Origin: Nyssa sinensis
Lineage: Eukaryota > Streptophyta > Magnoliopsida > Cornales > Nyssaceae
Direction: 5' to 3'
Assembly: GCA_008638375.1 (NCBI GenBank)
Contig: CM018032.1
Coordinates: 38,689,355-38,753,354 of the forward strand
Length of the DNA stretch: 64,000 nucleotides
Part shown: positions 11,955-25,217 of the stretch, one piece after another
How positions within the stretch are numbered: the stretch's first letter is position 1
How the letters are laid out: every line of letters begins with the position of its first letter
Position numbers and translations under genes: made by a program
Notes under the pieces: generated by a model
The model's input: only the letters and a program-made list of their open reading frames with translations
Database searches by the model: none
Told to the model about the DNA's origin: nothing

Positions 11955-13553
11955 TAAATTTTTCTCTACCTTGGTGTATGAGTGATGCTCTGTTTGTCTC
12001 TGTTCTTGATGCATATGGACAATGGCTCTGTTTGTCTCTGTTTTTTCTGGCCAGAGATTTTTGGAATTTTTTTTTTTTGGTCAAAGATTCGGCTCTCCGA
12101 TCGAAAAATCGAGGGTAGATTTGAGTTGCCCATCACCTATAGGTTTGAACCCAGTGGAAACCGCGAGAAAATTCATCGCCGACAGGTCACCGTTAACGAA
12201 AGAGGTGACCAACCAGGTGCTGGAAACCTCCTGTGCGGCTGAGGTTTTGTGATTTTATTTGGACCAAACCGGGTTGGGTCCAACCCGACCCACCCATTCA
12301 GATGGCTACCCAACACTGTTACTTTATGGAAAAAATTTTAAATTTGAGTTTGGAGAGTGTTTGGTTAGAAAGGAGAAGCTATCCAATGATTGGCTTACAA
12401 ATGAAAAAACAACAGGAAACAAAATTTTGGTTTAGGTAGTGACTTGAACCTGACAAATTTTTGCTCATTTTTGCATATAGTTTTTATTTGATTTAATTGT
12501 GTGCAATTTAGATGATTGTTGTGCAAATTTAATAATTATGCTCATATTTAGTTTGCATGAATTGATTATTTATGCTCTAAATTAATACATGCAATTTTTG
12601 GAAGAGTATATGTATATATATATAGTTAAAGGCATGAAATTAAATGTTATGTATAATATTATAGTTTAAATTATGCAATGTTTATGCTAAATTTGTGAGA
12701 ATATTCTGTGCATAATAATAACATGTTAGTTTTAGTTAAAATTATGCAATTTATAATTATTCTCATATTTAGTTAATCATTATGTATAAAAAGTATAATG
12801 TCTAGTGATCAATATGATTTTTGGTTAATTAGAGAATAGCCACAACATCTCTAATTAAATAAAAATCATATATTATGATTGATTAGGATCACATAAATAA
12901 TATTTAGACATTAATTGTAATTAATCATACTTAGTAAAATAAATTTTATCCCACAGAAATTTTTATTATATGATTAATTAGGATAAAATATCAAATTATT
13001 CATAATTTACCCACAGGAATTATGAATCAATTTAATAATTTGATAGTTTTATCATAAAGTTTAATATTAGATAGAATATATATCAAATTATAATCATTAA
13101 TGGACTATTTGCTGTGAGAGTATGAATGTGTACGTCTAAAGAGGTTCTGTCTAGGAGACTGGATTTTAAGTGGGACCATTGTGACCCCTCCAATCTTTCT
13201 TAGGAATCTTGAAGTTCTGTCCAGGAAAGAAAAATCTTTCCTGGGAACTTACTTAGTAGTACTATTTGTTTCTGCGATAAAATAGGACTTATACATGATT
13301 ATTGAGGAAATAATTTGATAAATTCTATCATAAAGAATAATTGAATCTGCTTGAATTAAAAATTTAGCTCACAAGCAATTTTTATGTCATTAGGTTCAAA
13401 TTTTTAAGCATGATTTACATTCGTAAACCATGAAATTTTGTTTATGCCTCATTTTAATGTAAGCATGTATGTTTAATTTATGTAACTAGTCAACCTGTTA
13501 AATTTTCTGATGTCGGTTGTGATATTCCCAAACTTAAGGGTGATAACTTTAAA
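11955..13553 (+). other. Long untranslated leader of copia B
   Basis: About 1.6 kb of AT-rich sequence between primer site and gag with no ORF of note. The gag frame stays open upstream of its first ATG (13554) to about 13450, with gag-like wording (PVKFSDVGCDIPKLKGDNFK) ahead of it. The expected initiator is not present: an ATG followed directly by TAA sits one base out of frame near 13479. This suggests a small deletion at the start codon. Confidence 0.6.
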
Positions 13554-14684
13554 ATGTGGAAAGAGAGGGTCTTACTTCATTTAGGGTGGATGGACATTGA
13601 TTATGCTACAAGGAAAGATGAACCACCTGCAGTTACCAATACCAGCACTGAAGCTGAGATTGCTCTTTATGAACATTGGGAGGGATCCAATCGACTCAGT
13701 GTTATGTTCATAAAGACCAAAATCTCTGTTGGTATTCGTGGTTCAATCGATCAGCATACCAAAGTCCGTGATTTACTCAAGGCCATTGACGAACAATTCG
13801 TCACTTCAGATAAGGCGCTTGCTAGCACCCTAATTATGAAGTTTTGTTCCATAAGGCTCGACACTGTGAGAGGTGTGCGTGAGCACATCATAAAGATGAG
13901 GGACACTGCAGCTCAACTTAAGAAACTGGAGGTTGAAATTTCATATTCTTTTCTTGTGCACTATATTCTGAATACTCTTCCACCTCAATACAGTCCTTTT
14001 AAAATCTCCTATAACACACATAAGGATAAATGGTCTATTAATGAACTTATGACCATGTGTGTTCAAGAGGAAGGGAGATTAATTATGGAGATGGGAGAGA
14101 GTGCAATGCTGGTTACGCAAGGAAAGAATAAAGCTCAAGCCAATAAGAAAGGGAAAGGGAAAGAGAAGTTGGCTCCACAAGCTGACATAAAGAAAAATCC
14201 TGTGTATTTCTTCTGTAAGAAGAAGGGACATGTTAAGAAAGATTGTCCCAAATTCCAGAAATGGCTTGAGAAGAAAGGTAATCAACTCTCTTTAGTTTGT
14301 TATGAATCCAATATGGTTGACGTTGGTTACAACACTTGGTGGATTGATTCTAGTTCTACAATCCATATTTTGAATTCCTTGCATGGTATGCAAAACCGAA
14401 GGAAGCCGGTGGGAAGTGAACAATACATCTATTCGGGAAACAAGATGTGTTCACATGTAGATGCTGTTGGAATATGCAATTTGATTTTAAGTAGTGACTT
14501 TGTATTAATTTTAGAAAAGACCTTTTATATTCCTAGTTTTTCTAGGAATTTAATTTCAGTTTCTAAACTTGTACCACTGGGATACTCTTTTAAATTTTCA
14601 GGTACATCTTTCAGTTTAATTTATGAATCTAAAATTGTTGGAGTTGGTACATTGTGTGATGGTCTTTTCTGTATTAATTTGTAA
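13554..14684 (+). pseudogene. gag-protease part of copia B
   Basis: A 376-codon segment with a UBN2-type gag domain (MWKERVLLHLGWMDIDYA, then the FxxLL-rich capsid region), a Lys-rich linker and a zinc knuckle around 14205-14248. The first knuckle cysteine is replaced by tyrosine (YFFCKKKGH...C). The protease follows, with the WWIDS motif near 14338-14352. The usual DSG active-site triplet reads DSS. A TAA at 14682-14684 closes the segment, but the same frame continues into integrase. Both catalytic or ligand changes and the stop indicate loss of function. Confidence 0.9.
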
Positions 14685-14705
14685 AATGATGCCACTCATA
14701 ATGCT

Positions 14706-15749
14706 ATGCATGTTCACACCGATATAAAAAGATGTGTTGTAAATGAGGATTCCTCTACATTATGGCACCGGAGATTAGGTCATATCTCCATTGAGCGTAT
14801 TAAAAGATTAGTAAATGACGGGGTACTTAGTACTTTTGACTTTATCGATTTTGAAACTTGTGTGGACTGCATAAAGGGGAAGCAGACCAACAAGTCTACG
14901 AAAGGTGCTACAAGGAGTTCTCACATATTGGAAATCATACATACAGACATTTTTAGTCCAGACATGGACTCACATGATCAAAAATACTTCATCTCATTCA
15001 TTGATAACTTTTCACGATACATGTATCTCTACTTGCTTCATAATAAGAACAAAGCATTAGATGCCTTTAAAGTCTTCAAGGCTGAAGTAGAGAAACCATG
15101 CGGTAAGCAAATTAAGATCGTGAGGTCAGACAGAGGTGGAGAATACTATGGTAGATATACAGAAGATGGACAAGCACATGGTCCCTTTGCGAGGTTTCTT
15201 CAAAAAAATGGGATTGTTCCCCAATACACTGTGCTTGGTTCACCGGACCAAAATGGTGTAGCTGAAAGAAGAAACCGAACATTATTGGACATGGTGCGGA
15301 GCATGCAGAGTAGCTCTAATCTTCCTAAGAACTTGTGGACTGAGGCACTTAAGATGGCTGTGTACATCTTAAACCGGGTCCCAACCAAGGCCGTTCCTAA
15401 AACACCATTTGAGTTATTTAAAGGTTGGAAACCGAGTTTAAGGCATGTACGTGTTTGGGGATGCCCGTCTGAAGTGAGGATTTATAATCCACAAGAGAAG
15501 AAACTGGATCCGAGGACCATTAGTGGCTATTTCATTGGATATGCTGAAAGGTCCAAAGGTTACAGATTTTATTGTCCATCTCATACCACTGGGATTGTGG
15601 AATCAAGGAATGCCAAATTTCTTGAGAATGACTTGATCAGTGGGAGGGATCATTCAAGGAACACAATTTCTGAAAATGATCATTCAAGTAATCAACCTTC
15701 CACTTCAAGTAATAAATTGATTGTTGTTCATAACACCCTTTCAGTATAA
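14706..15749 (+). pseudogene. integrase part of copia B
   Basis: Same frame as gag. An HHCC zinc domain (LWHRRLGHIS..., CVDCIKGK) is followed by the DDE core: HTDIFSPD, then SDRGGEY, then the QNGVAERRNRT glutamate motif. A copia-type C-terminus (TPFELFKGWKPSLRHVRVWGC, DPRTISGYFIGY) follows. A TAA at 15747-15749 ends it. Three further in-frame stops (TAG 15864, TAA 15945, TAG 16077) separate it from the RT. Domain residues are intact, so the block is at the level of translation. Confidence 0.92.
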
Positions 15750-16091
15750 ATTGGTGTTGAACAACCAATCATTGAAGTTCCACAAGTGGCTGGCATCATT
15801 CAAGTAGGTCAAGGAGTTCAAGAATTACCAATTCTTGAACAACCAGTTGAACCACATCCTCCCTAGGAAGATGTTGGTGCAGCATTAAAAAGATCTACTA
15901 AAACAAGGAAGTCAGCTATTCCTAGTGACTATGAAGTGTATCTATAAGAAACTGACTATGATATAGAAACTGAAGATTGTCCCGAATCTTTTCCACAAGC
16001 CATTAATTGCAAAGAGTCCGAATATTGGTATAATGCCATGATAGAGGAAATGAATTCCATGAGAGATAACAATGTCTAGAGCCTTGTAGAG

Positions 16092-17549
16092 TTGCCTAAT
16101 GGAGCCAAAGCCATTGGCAATAAATGGGTCTTTAAGACCAAAAGGGACTCATTGGGCAACATTGAGAGATACAAAGCTAGACTTATTGCTAAGGGGTTCA
16201 CTCAAAAGGAAGGAATCGATTACAAGGAGACATTCTCTCCTGTATCTAAGAAAGATTCCTTAAGGATTGTTTTGGCATTGGTAGCACATTTTGACATGGC
16301 GTTGCACCAAATGGATGTGAAAACGGCTTTTCTCAATTGTGATTTGGAGGAGGAGGTTTACATGAAACAACCTGAAGGATTCCCCTTTAGTGATGGTGAG
16401 CACTTGGTTTGCAAACTCAATAAATCCATATATGGTTTAAAACAAGCGTCCCGCCAATGGTATTACAAGTTTCATGGTGTTATTTCTTCATTTGGATTTG
16501 TTGAAAACATCATGGATCAGTGTATATACCAGAAGGTCAGTGGGAGTAAGATATGTTTTCTTGTTTTATATATGGATGATATTCTACTTGCAACTAATGA
16601 TAAGGGGTTATTGCATGGGGTGAAACAATTCCTCTCTAAGAATTTTGATATGAAGGATATGGGTGAGGTATCTTATGTCATTGGCATTAAGATCCATAGA
16701 TACAGATGCAAAAGCATCTTAGGTCTGTCTCAGGAAACCTATATCAATAAAGTCTTAGAGAGATATCGTATGAAGGATTGTTCACCAAGTGTAGCTCCCA
16801 TTGTGAAGGGTGATAGGTTTAATTTGAACCAATGCCCAAAGAATGACTTGGAAAGGGAACAAATGCAGAACATCCCATATGCCTCAGTTGTTGGAAGCCT
16901 AATGTATGCTCAGGTTTGCACCAGACCTGACATAGCTTCTGTTGTGGGTATGTTGGGACGATATCAGAGTAATCTAGGTTTAGATCACTGGAGAGCTGCA
17001 AAGAAAGTAATACGGTACCTTCAAGGCACCAAGGAATACATGCTTACCTACAGACGGGCTGACAATTTGGAAGTAGTTGGTTATTCCGATTCAGACTTTG
17101 CTGGTTGTGTGGATTCACGTAAATCAACATCAGGTTACATCTTTATGATGGTTGGCGGAGCTATTTCATGGAAGAGTGCCAAACAGTCCTTGACTACTAC
17201 TTCCACTATAGAAGTTGAGTTCGTGGCTTGTTTTGAGGCTACATCGAATGGTGTATGGCTTCGGAGTTTCATTACGGGGCTTAGAATCATGGATTCTATC
17301 CATAGACCATTGAGGATATTTTGTGACAATTCAGTTGCTGTTTTTATGGCTAAGAATAACAAAAGTGGTAGTCGAAGTAAGCATATCGATATTAAATACT
17401 TAGCCATAAGGGAATGTGTTAAGGAAGGAAAAGTGGTCATTGAACACATCAGCATTGAATTGATGATTGCTGATCCTTTGACTAAGGGCATGCCTCTATC
17501 TAAATTCAAGGATCATGTAATGTCAATGGGACTTAATTCCATTATGTAG
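16092..17549 (+). pseudogene. reverse transcriptase-RNase H part of copia B
   Basis: 485 codons in the same frame: GNKWVFKTKRDSLGNIERYKARL, QMDVKTAFLNCDLEEEVYM, the catalytic LYMDDILLA near 16568, then GSLMYAQVCTRPDIA. The RNase H begins VVGYSDSDFAGCVDSRKSTSGY and ends ADPLTKGMPLSKF. The natural TAG at 17547 lies about 300 bp before the 3' LTR. RT and RNase H motifs look intact, but the segment has no start of its own and would be reached only by reading through five upstream stops. Confidence 0.93.
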
Positions 17550-17845
17550 TTTATTCATTGTATGAACTATTATTGAAACTCTTACTTAATGTAATTTTTC
17601 TCATATTCATGTGCACCTTAATTTTATTTGAGAAAAAAAAAAACTTATATATGTTGGACCAAGAATAAACATAGGGTTTATTCATTCTGAAATTGTTGCC
17701 ACATAAATTTTAAGAAATAAATACATGGTAATACATGGAAGATAATACTTGTCATAAGAGGACTTATCACCATGATTCATGTACTTATTACTTAATATAG
17801 ATTATCGATGGGTTTAAGATGTGAGGTGTGGACCAAGTGGGAGAA

Positions 17846-18211
17846 TGTTGGTCGTTTCTCTCGGAAGTGGTCCACTCCACGTTTGAAATTGTTCTGAATT
17901 GCCGAACGTGGGACTGAACTGCCTCCATGATGATCTGTGAACGTGGGACACGCGTTGCCGAAGCTTGATGGAAGCTTTGGCTATAAATACCACCATTTGG
18001 TCCCCAAACTCGCTGAAGTCAATCCCCTTCAGTTTACACCATCTAATTGGAGTGAGCAGAGTTTTGGAAATGCCAAAAGGAAGGAAGAGAACTAGCATCT
18101 CCTAACGTGAGCAGCACCAATGGCTGGAGGTATTGTTTTTAAGCAATACAGTTTTTATTACGATTTCTTCAAGTATTTATTCCGCATTACAGAATTGTAT
18201 TTATGCTTTCA
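17846..18211 (+). repeat. 3' LTR of copia element B
   Basis: 366 bp, preceded by the polypurine tract ending GTGGGAGAA and followed by TSD AAAAA. Confidence 0.95.
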
Positions 18212-18216
18212 AAAAA

Positions 18217-19819
18217 GGCATTTGAAGATTTGAAATTGTAGCAAGATGGGTAGAAATGGAGTCAAAACCAGTTGCGTTTCTTTAGAAAACTAAGAATTGG
18301 TATGTAGATTCATGTGATAAAATTCAGGTGTTCATGTCAGGAAATCGGAATCTTGAACCCAACTCTGGCCATTGGCATCATTGGCAGTGCCCGAAACACC
18401 ACAAGCCAACACAAAGGAATCAGATTTTGATGCAAAGCTGCTGCTTGATGAATTGACAGTGTTTATGAAGAAAGAGAAGCAAATGACAGAGAACAAGACA
18501 TGGATATCAAGGAACATAGCTAAAGGAAAGTACCATTTTGAGGAAATTGAAAAGGAGGGAGAAAATTGAGAGAAAAAAGGAAAATAGAGGAACAAGAAAA
18601 TTATTTTCGACCCTTCACAGCCCCACCTCCACCTTTGAATGATTCATCACCAACGAAATCGTTGTCAACTTCTTCGGCCATGCCTACATCACCATCTCCG
18701 TCTCGCGTTTTTCCTAACTGACATCTATGTCCGGTGACTGCATTGTTCTTACTTCTTAGTTAAAGAGTAGATAATGATATCTTCTTCTTTTTTTTTTTTG
18801 TAATAAGAATCAACCCTTTTTTAGATCTCCCTTAAAATATATTGTCTATATTTTATTTTTATTTTTTTTTGTCAACAGAATATATATATATATATATATT
18901 GTATAATGATTATTTTACTTTCTCACATGAATTCCTTAATTTTGAATTCTTGAGTAGAATCATGACCTCTGCTGGGGAGAAGTCATGAGTTACTATTTAA
19001 GTTAACTCTAGTTGGGCAATATTTTATTATCGTGCTTAATGATTTTGACAAATAAAAATAAGAATTGAAAATTAGATTTATTTTATGGAAAAAGTAAAAT
19101 AAAATTAATAAAAATAGAAGGGATTTAGTTTTATTATTTTAGTTTTATCAAGGATAAAAAAAAAAAATAGAGTAGAATAATGGCATAATTCGAGACAATT
19201 GTTATTGTCAAGTTCCAAGTAGCAAGAAAACGTAGTGGCCTAGGAGAGGAAAAACATTGAATTTTGATGAATGCTCTGAAGTGAAAAATACTTGCATTGT
19301 CACATGTTAGCCAACTCCCCATTTCTTTCAATTTCACAATTATAGTTCTTATTGCTATTATAATCAGGCATTTTCATTTTTAAAAGAGCAGCGTTGATTA
19401 TAAATTTAGTTTTTTATATTACAGGTAAGACACACAATTAATTTGTCTTAATTTGAACTTGAGCCCTTAACCTCTTCTAAGAGGTGGGTTAACGCTTGGT
19501 GGTTGATTATAATCATAGTTATCTTCATGCATTGAATTTCAATTAAAATTAAGCTTTAAAATAGGGTGATAATTTGCTATACATTTGATTTCATAATTGG
19601 ACTAATAAACATATAAAAATGTTGAAGTTGCGAGATTAAATTTAAAATAATTTAGTCGTAAATAAAATTGTTTATGGCATCCTATAAAAACAGGACACAT
19701 TTAAAAATCTAGGATAATTCATAATGTGAAAGTTATAGTTTGTTAGCTTTTAACTAGTTAGAAGTATAAATTCATATATTTAGGTGCTATGATTACATAT
19801 TTGGTTAATGTAAAAAAAA
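18217..19819. other. Intergenic DNA, with an unrecognised 65-codon ORF at 18372-18569
   Basis: The ORF at 18372-18569 (+) encodes a hydrophilic, Lys/Glu-rich peptide starting MASLAVPETPQANTKESD. I do not recognise it, and flanking sequence in neighbouring frames does not extend it. It could be a gene scrap or chance. The rest is AT-rich with poly-T runs and an (AT)n near 18880-18900, and nothing else is evident. Confidence 0.35.
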
Positions 19820-19824
19820 CAAAG

Positions 19825-20357
19825 TGATATACCATAAAGTGACAGACCAGTTTCCATGTGACACGTGTGAGTACAGACCAGTTCAAGCTTAGCCATCCAG
19901 AGCAGACTTAGACACTTAGCCTCCAGAGCTCCCAGGACTGAGCACAAGGCCTTCAGAGCATCCCTTAGGGTTCAGAGCTTATCACTGCCTTGAGTATCCT
20001 ACCAAGTTAAGGAAAAGGAAACCGTCTTCAACAAGAAAACTGCCACTTACGGATATCTATCAAGCGCAGTGTCCAAGATGGTAACTGCTACTCTCCGATG
20101 ATCAAATCCCTACATTCATGGCTCTAAATCCTAATCAACTTAGAAAACCTGCAACTTATAAATAAAACTCTAAGGTACGCTGTTACATTCATGTTCATTC
20201 TTTGGTTTACAATTACAATCTTTCAATTTAGTTTTATTGATTTAAGCATCGGAGCGGCTACCGCCGGAGACAATCCGATGGCCTTCTGATCCTTCTCTTT
20301 GAGTGTTCCTCAGGCAACGGAGTTCGGAGCCCATACCGACCAAAAAGTGGAGCATCA
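19825..20357 (+). mobile_element. Solo LTR of a gypsy element related to the Tat element at 35507-46449, TSD CAAAG
   Basis: 533 bp from TGATATACC to AGCATCA, with CAAAG duplicated on both sides (19820-19824, 20358-20362). The ends, the TATAAAT...AAGGTACGCT promoter region and the AAGCATCGGAGCGGCTACCG block match the 704 bp LTRs of the young gypsy element. The middle has diverged and is shorter. No internal sequence is attached, so it arose by LTR-LTR recombination. Confidence 0.93.
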
Positions 20358-20362
20358 CAAAG

Positions 20363-22929
20363 AAAAGTGAATTTTTTGAGAGAAAAAAATACAAAACAAA
20401 AGGCCAAACTAAAACATCAATGGATCTGAAATAAATAAAAAAAAAATCCAACAAAAATTATAAAATAGGACCAAGTAAAGTAAAAATATAGAACTGAAAA
20501 TTAATATAAAAACAAAAATTAAAAAGTCCTAAAAAATTAAAAAATTTAACACAAAACAAAAATCATCAAAATTCCATAGACCCACACAAAAAGTTAGAAA
20601 TTCATCTAGAAATTGAGAAAAATAAGAAAATTTACACTGCAATTATTTTCTTTTTTAAAACTATTACGATCATAGTATGTGTTGGCAATTAAACCAAGCT
20701 AATACAGTTTTAATATGACTCTTAATTTTGAGTCTTTGTAGTATTTGATATGTTTTGAATTAACCTTTATCTTAGATTGGGATTAGGAGTCTTTATCTTA
20801 GTTAGAATAATATTATTAATTTATGTTAAATTAGATGTCCTAATCAATATATGATTTAGAGTCAATATTATATATATATATATGAGTTTCTATCACATTA
20901 AATTATAAACCACAAAATAATATTGAAAGTGTGGTAATCAATTAAAAATAATGGTCATGTGTGGCCGAGAGAATGGTGGCGGGAACAATATTATGTGGCC
21001 GTGACAAAGTAATTTGCCGAAGGTGAGTGGTGTCCATGATTGTGTGAATAGCCAGTGAGTGAGTTTGAGTCACCTATTGTTCTTTGACATTGGAATTTAA
21101 TAAATAATACTATTGATTGTTGCAAAATCAATTAGCTTAGTTGAGTTTTTTCTTGTAAGTCTTTTTTATCCATTTTCATCGTTTGCTATTTCTAATTTTT
21201 ATTCTACAATTAGTATAAGAGTTATTGTGATTCATATATATGGAATCATAGCGATTTTAAATCTTATATTTAGTATGAGAGAAATTTTTAATTTCGACAA
21301 CATAAAAACTATTTAAACAATATGAAATTAAATAGAAATTTACGCAGGCTTTATCTCTCTCTGTATTTTTAGTAGGTAGAAAAAGTTTAGAAAGAAAATT
21401 CACTTTGTTTTTTTTTTTTTTTTCTCTTAACCATGTAAATAACTATAATATATGAGTTAACAATCCCAACTTTGATTAGAAATTTAATAGAATTTTGAAT
21501 TATCCTAAATTTTCAAATCTGTCCCATTTTTATAGAATTCGGTAAACAATTTTTTTTTACTGACAAACCATATTAAAGTTAATCTCATATTTTTTTTCAT
21601 GACATTTCAATTTTTCATAATACATACAATGTTTCAACTTAAGTTATTAAACAATTGTTAATGTCTTTTTGAAGTAAATAAGTCCTATTTCGTTCAATTG
21701 CTATGTTGTAATTTTTCTTATTTACAATACGTTATTTCAATTATGTATAATTAATAAATATATTTATTAAGACATTTCATAAATAAAATATATATATATA
21801 TATATACACACACACACGTGTATACATATGATTATTTTATCTTTCTTATGATTAATATTATATATTATTTTTTTGAAAAAAAATATTAATTATTTAATTA
21901 AATTAATTTTAAAAATATATTAATTATTAAAAATTACTAATATATTATAAGGGGGTCAATTGTACCATATTATGCAGCCCCGCCCTATAGATCGAATGAA
22001 TCAGCAGGCTTACCGAAGGTTTGATTCTATGAGTCACTACGATCATCAGTGTGATGATTCCTGCAAACAAGAAAAAGGAGTGTAGTAGAGAAAAAGGAAA
22101 AGAGAAAAACAAAAGAAGGCGGATAAAAGCAATAAAAAAAGAAGAAGAAGAGAAATAGCCAAAAAAGGAGGACGACGACGACAGTAAAGACTCCTTTCTC
22201 TAGTATCCTGATTTATTTCCTTTGTTCCACCAACCTTCCTTTTCTTACTTTAAAGGGTCATTCAGTTAAAAGCCTTTAAAAGTATAAAAATTACTTTTAA
22301 ATTTATCGTGACTAAAATATTATTACATTTCTAATAATTCATTAATTCCAAAACACATGTTCATGAATGGGCCAATTTTTTTAAAATTTTAAAATTTAAT
22401 AACATAAAAATTATAAATCAGTTTCTAATAAAAATTCATTTATTTAGATTCTAAAAATTGAGATCTATCAAACAAGATTCATATTGAATATGAAAATGCA
22501 AAGAAAAATATCATTTTAAAAGTATAAAATTTCGTCAATAAAAGTATAAAATTTATACTTTTGTAGTGAAATGCTTAGTCTAAGCTAAAACTGTAAAATT
22601 TTAAAAATTGTAAAAATTCACAATTTTATAAAAATTGAAAAAAATTCTTTGGCCACATGTTCGATGCTCAAAAACGACTTTCAAATGTGTGAAGATTTTT
22701 CAAAAAAACAATCAGTATTTAAAGCACAAATTATTAAAAATTTATTAGTTATAAAGCGTAAAATTTTACACTTTCATAAAAAATTTAAAAAATTCGCGTT
22801 ATTATTTTATTGAGTTTTTGAGCCACATGTTGGATGGTCAAAAAACTTTTACAGTAAGATAAATGTGCTAAAAAAAAGGTATTTAAAACACGTCAATTAA
22901 AAACACATTAGTTGTAAAAAGTATAAAAT
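20363..22929. other. AT-rich intergenic DNA without recognised genes
   Basis: Long A/T-rich stretch with microsatellites at about 20869-20883 and 21789-21818. A diverged direct duplication of about 165 bp lies around 22630-22860 ('ccacatgttcgatgctcaaaaac' versus 'ccacatgttggatggtcaaaaaac'). No ORF shows homology I recognise. Its origin is unclear and it may be an old repeat. Confidence 0.4.
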
Positions 22930-23485
22930 TTCACATGTTTCTAAAAGTGTAAATTGTTTGTCAATGTTTATAAATCAGTTTTGCCAAAATCAGTTTTAAT
23001 GATAAAATATAAACTATTTTATAAAATAAGAATCTGTTCTTTGAAAAAATCAGAAAAAAGATAGAAAACGTTTTTTCAAATCAAAGCAGTATATGAAATC
23101 TTTCCAAACCAAAAACTGAAACTAAAAAATAGAAAAAACTATTTTACAGTATAAGAATACAATAATAGAAACATAAACAACAATTCTTACAGAATTGCAA
23201 AATTGCAGAAACTGAAATTGTGATCAAGGCTTGTGTTTTACACAATGTCCTTAAGATGAATTATGACACTCGCAGTGGTGCTTATGAGCTTTTGGTTGTA
23301 CGCCTTCTAGGATACAATGATTAAATACACGCAGATGTGAATCACTTTAATTGCGTATCTAGAAAACCAAAACAATGATTCGAACTCTCTCAAATACTGA
23401 CGCACAGGATGTATGAAAATTTCGATGAATGAATGGTAAGTGTAGTGGTATTTATATAGATTCCTTCATGCCTATTTGGTATAGG
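22930..23485 (-). repeat. Fragment of a copia A-related LTR, minus strand
   Basis: Read on the minus strand, the 23190-23350 segment parallels the 3' part of LTR A (tgatcaaggc..., 'cgcagtggtgctta', 'ctaggatacaatgatt'). Similarity is clear but diverged, and the left boundary is uncertain. Confidence 0.6.
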
Positions 23486-23490
23486 TACGA

Positions 23491-24114
23491 TGTCACACCC
23501 CAAAACCGAAAGCTAAACCATTCAAATCAATAAACCCGTAATAAAAATTATCTCAAATTCTTTTGCATACTAATAAATAAATCAGATTATTCCAAAAACT
23601 TTAAAGAAATATCAATTAACTATTCACTATCCACAAACAAGTAATAAATAATTTGTCTCCAAATGCCCAAATGACAAAAAAATAAAAAAAAAAACCATAA
23701 AATAAAATTACTGCATGAGCTATCTAACTAAAATAAGTTATAACCACAAATAGATGAGACTATATTGATCTCCAATTATTATCCATTGCACTGCACCTTG
23801 TACTAAAAGATATCATAGTTGATCTATATCCATCAATGGGAAAAAATATTGGGATAAGCTCAAAGAGCCCGATAAGGTAACATAACATAATATACACTGG
23901 AATAGGTCAAGCGAATAACACAATTAATTTAGAAAACAAGTACTGATAAATCAAAACATTTCACAAAGTTTCATATCACTTGAAAGCACTTGAATATTCA
24001 CAATACGAAAACTAATGTCATTTTTCAATTTAGAAATCATTAACAAATAGTGTGCTAACAAATAATATTTTTAAATTTGCATAAGCATTTACCCTGGTTG
24101 GCATAACAATCACA
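23491..24114 (+). repeat. 5' part of a long LTR (TGTCACACCCC family), truncated by a later insertion
   Basis: Starts TGTCACACCCCAAAACC like the other long LTRs here, with wording typical of them ('gggataagctcaaagagcccgataag'). It is cut at 24114 where another LTR of the same broad group begins. The remainder was not located with certainty. Confidence 0.6.
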
Positions 24115-24946
24115 TGTCACGCCCCGAATTTCCATGAACCTAGGGGTGAGCGAAATGAAATAAGAAAAGTAAATGAAGTATAATTTAATGGATTCAATTA
24201 AACATGCATTCATTTCCTTCAACATATAAACGCATAAAGTACATTCGATAAACATGTTGTTCATATCATTTGGGCTTAAGCCCTTACACATCAAAATATG
24301 CCCCCAAGGGCCAAATATACTTCTAAATTCTTTTCCCCTCCTTCCTTCAAGACTTCATCGAGTCTTATGTACCAGGAGCGTCATCTGTAATATGATATCT
24401 CACGAATGGGTCAGCGCAATTGCTGGTATGACACAATGCTAATGCAAGGAACAAAATTAAGGCGTGACATGTGCAAGTGTACATTTGTATCTACATGTCT
24501 TCCAAATCATCAATGCAGTATATGAACAATATGCGTGACGCACCCATGCAAACTCTATGTCACACCCATGTCTCACTTTACGGTCCTTCCCCGTTGGCAT
24601 GAGTACCAATCGTATGTCTCACTTCACGGTCTGTAAGGACCTGAAATTTTTTTTTTTGAATAAATAAATTATTATTACTATTATTATTATCATTATCATT
24701 ATTTAAAATCTGTTGTGTATAGGTAATAAAAATGTGTATATACATATATATATATATATATGATATGCATGTATGGTGTGCAAGTATGTATGTGATGAGT
24801 GTATATATATATATGTGCATATATGTAGATATATGTGTTTAAATATTTATATGTATATATACATAAATAGGACTGTGTGTGGCAATGTGTAGGGGTACCC
24901 AGCCGAGTGGACGTGTGTGTGGTGGGTATACGTATGTGCAGTGAAT

Positions 24947-24977
<31 letters not shown>

Positions 24978-25161
24978 TACACAAGTCAACTTTGCAATTA
25001 ATGCAAAGCTGCCTTGTGAGGGAAGAGATGGCTAGGGCAGTGAGGAAAGGTCAGAAAAGCGTGGAAGATTGTGGGCTGTTGCAGCTCTGGTAGCACAGAG
25101 AGAGTGATATGTATGTATACATATGGGTCATTGGATTGGAAAGAAAGATAAAAAGAAAAAG

Positions 25162-25162
<1 letters not shown>

Positions 25163-25213
<51 letters not shown>
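25163..25213. repeat. (AG)n microsatellite
   Basis: About 25 uninterrupted AG dinucleotides inside the minus-strand solo LTR. (AT)n runs lie nearby at about 24741-24762, 24951-24977 and 26148-26171. Confidence 0.95.

Positions 25214-25217
<4 letters not shown>

Larger units (their letters stand above)
11575..18211 (+). mobile_element. Ty1/copia LTR retrotransposon B, structurally complete, TSD AAAAA
   Basis: Both LTRs are 366 bp (11575-11940 and 17846-18211), TGTTGG...TTTCA, and flanked by AAAAA (11570-11574, 18212-18216). A tRNA-iMet primer site TGGTATCAGAGC lies at 11943-11954, and the purine tract AAGTGGGAGAA lies just before 17846. By hand count the LTRs differ at 19 of 366 positions, 16 of them transitions. 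One gag-pol reading frame (13554-17549) holds gag, protease, integrase, RT and RNase H in copia order, broken by five in-frame stops. The element is non-functional as it stands. Confidence 0.96.

Noticed and set aside
17135..17509. 124-codon minus-strand ORF
   Set aside because: Antisense shadow of the copia B RNase H.
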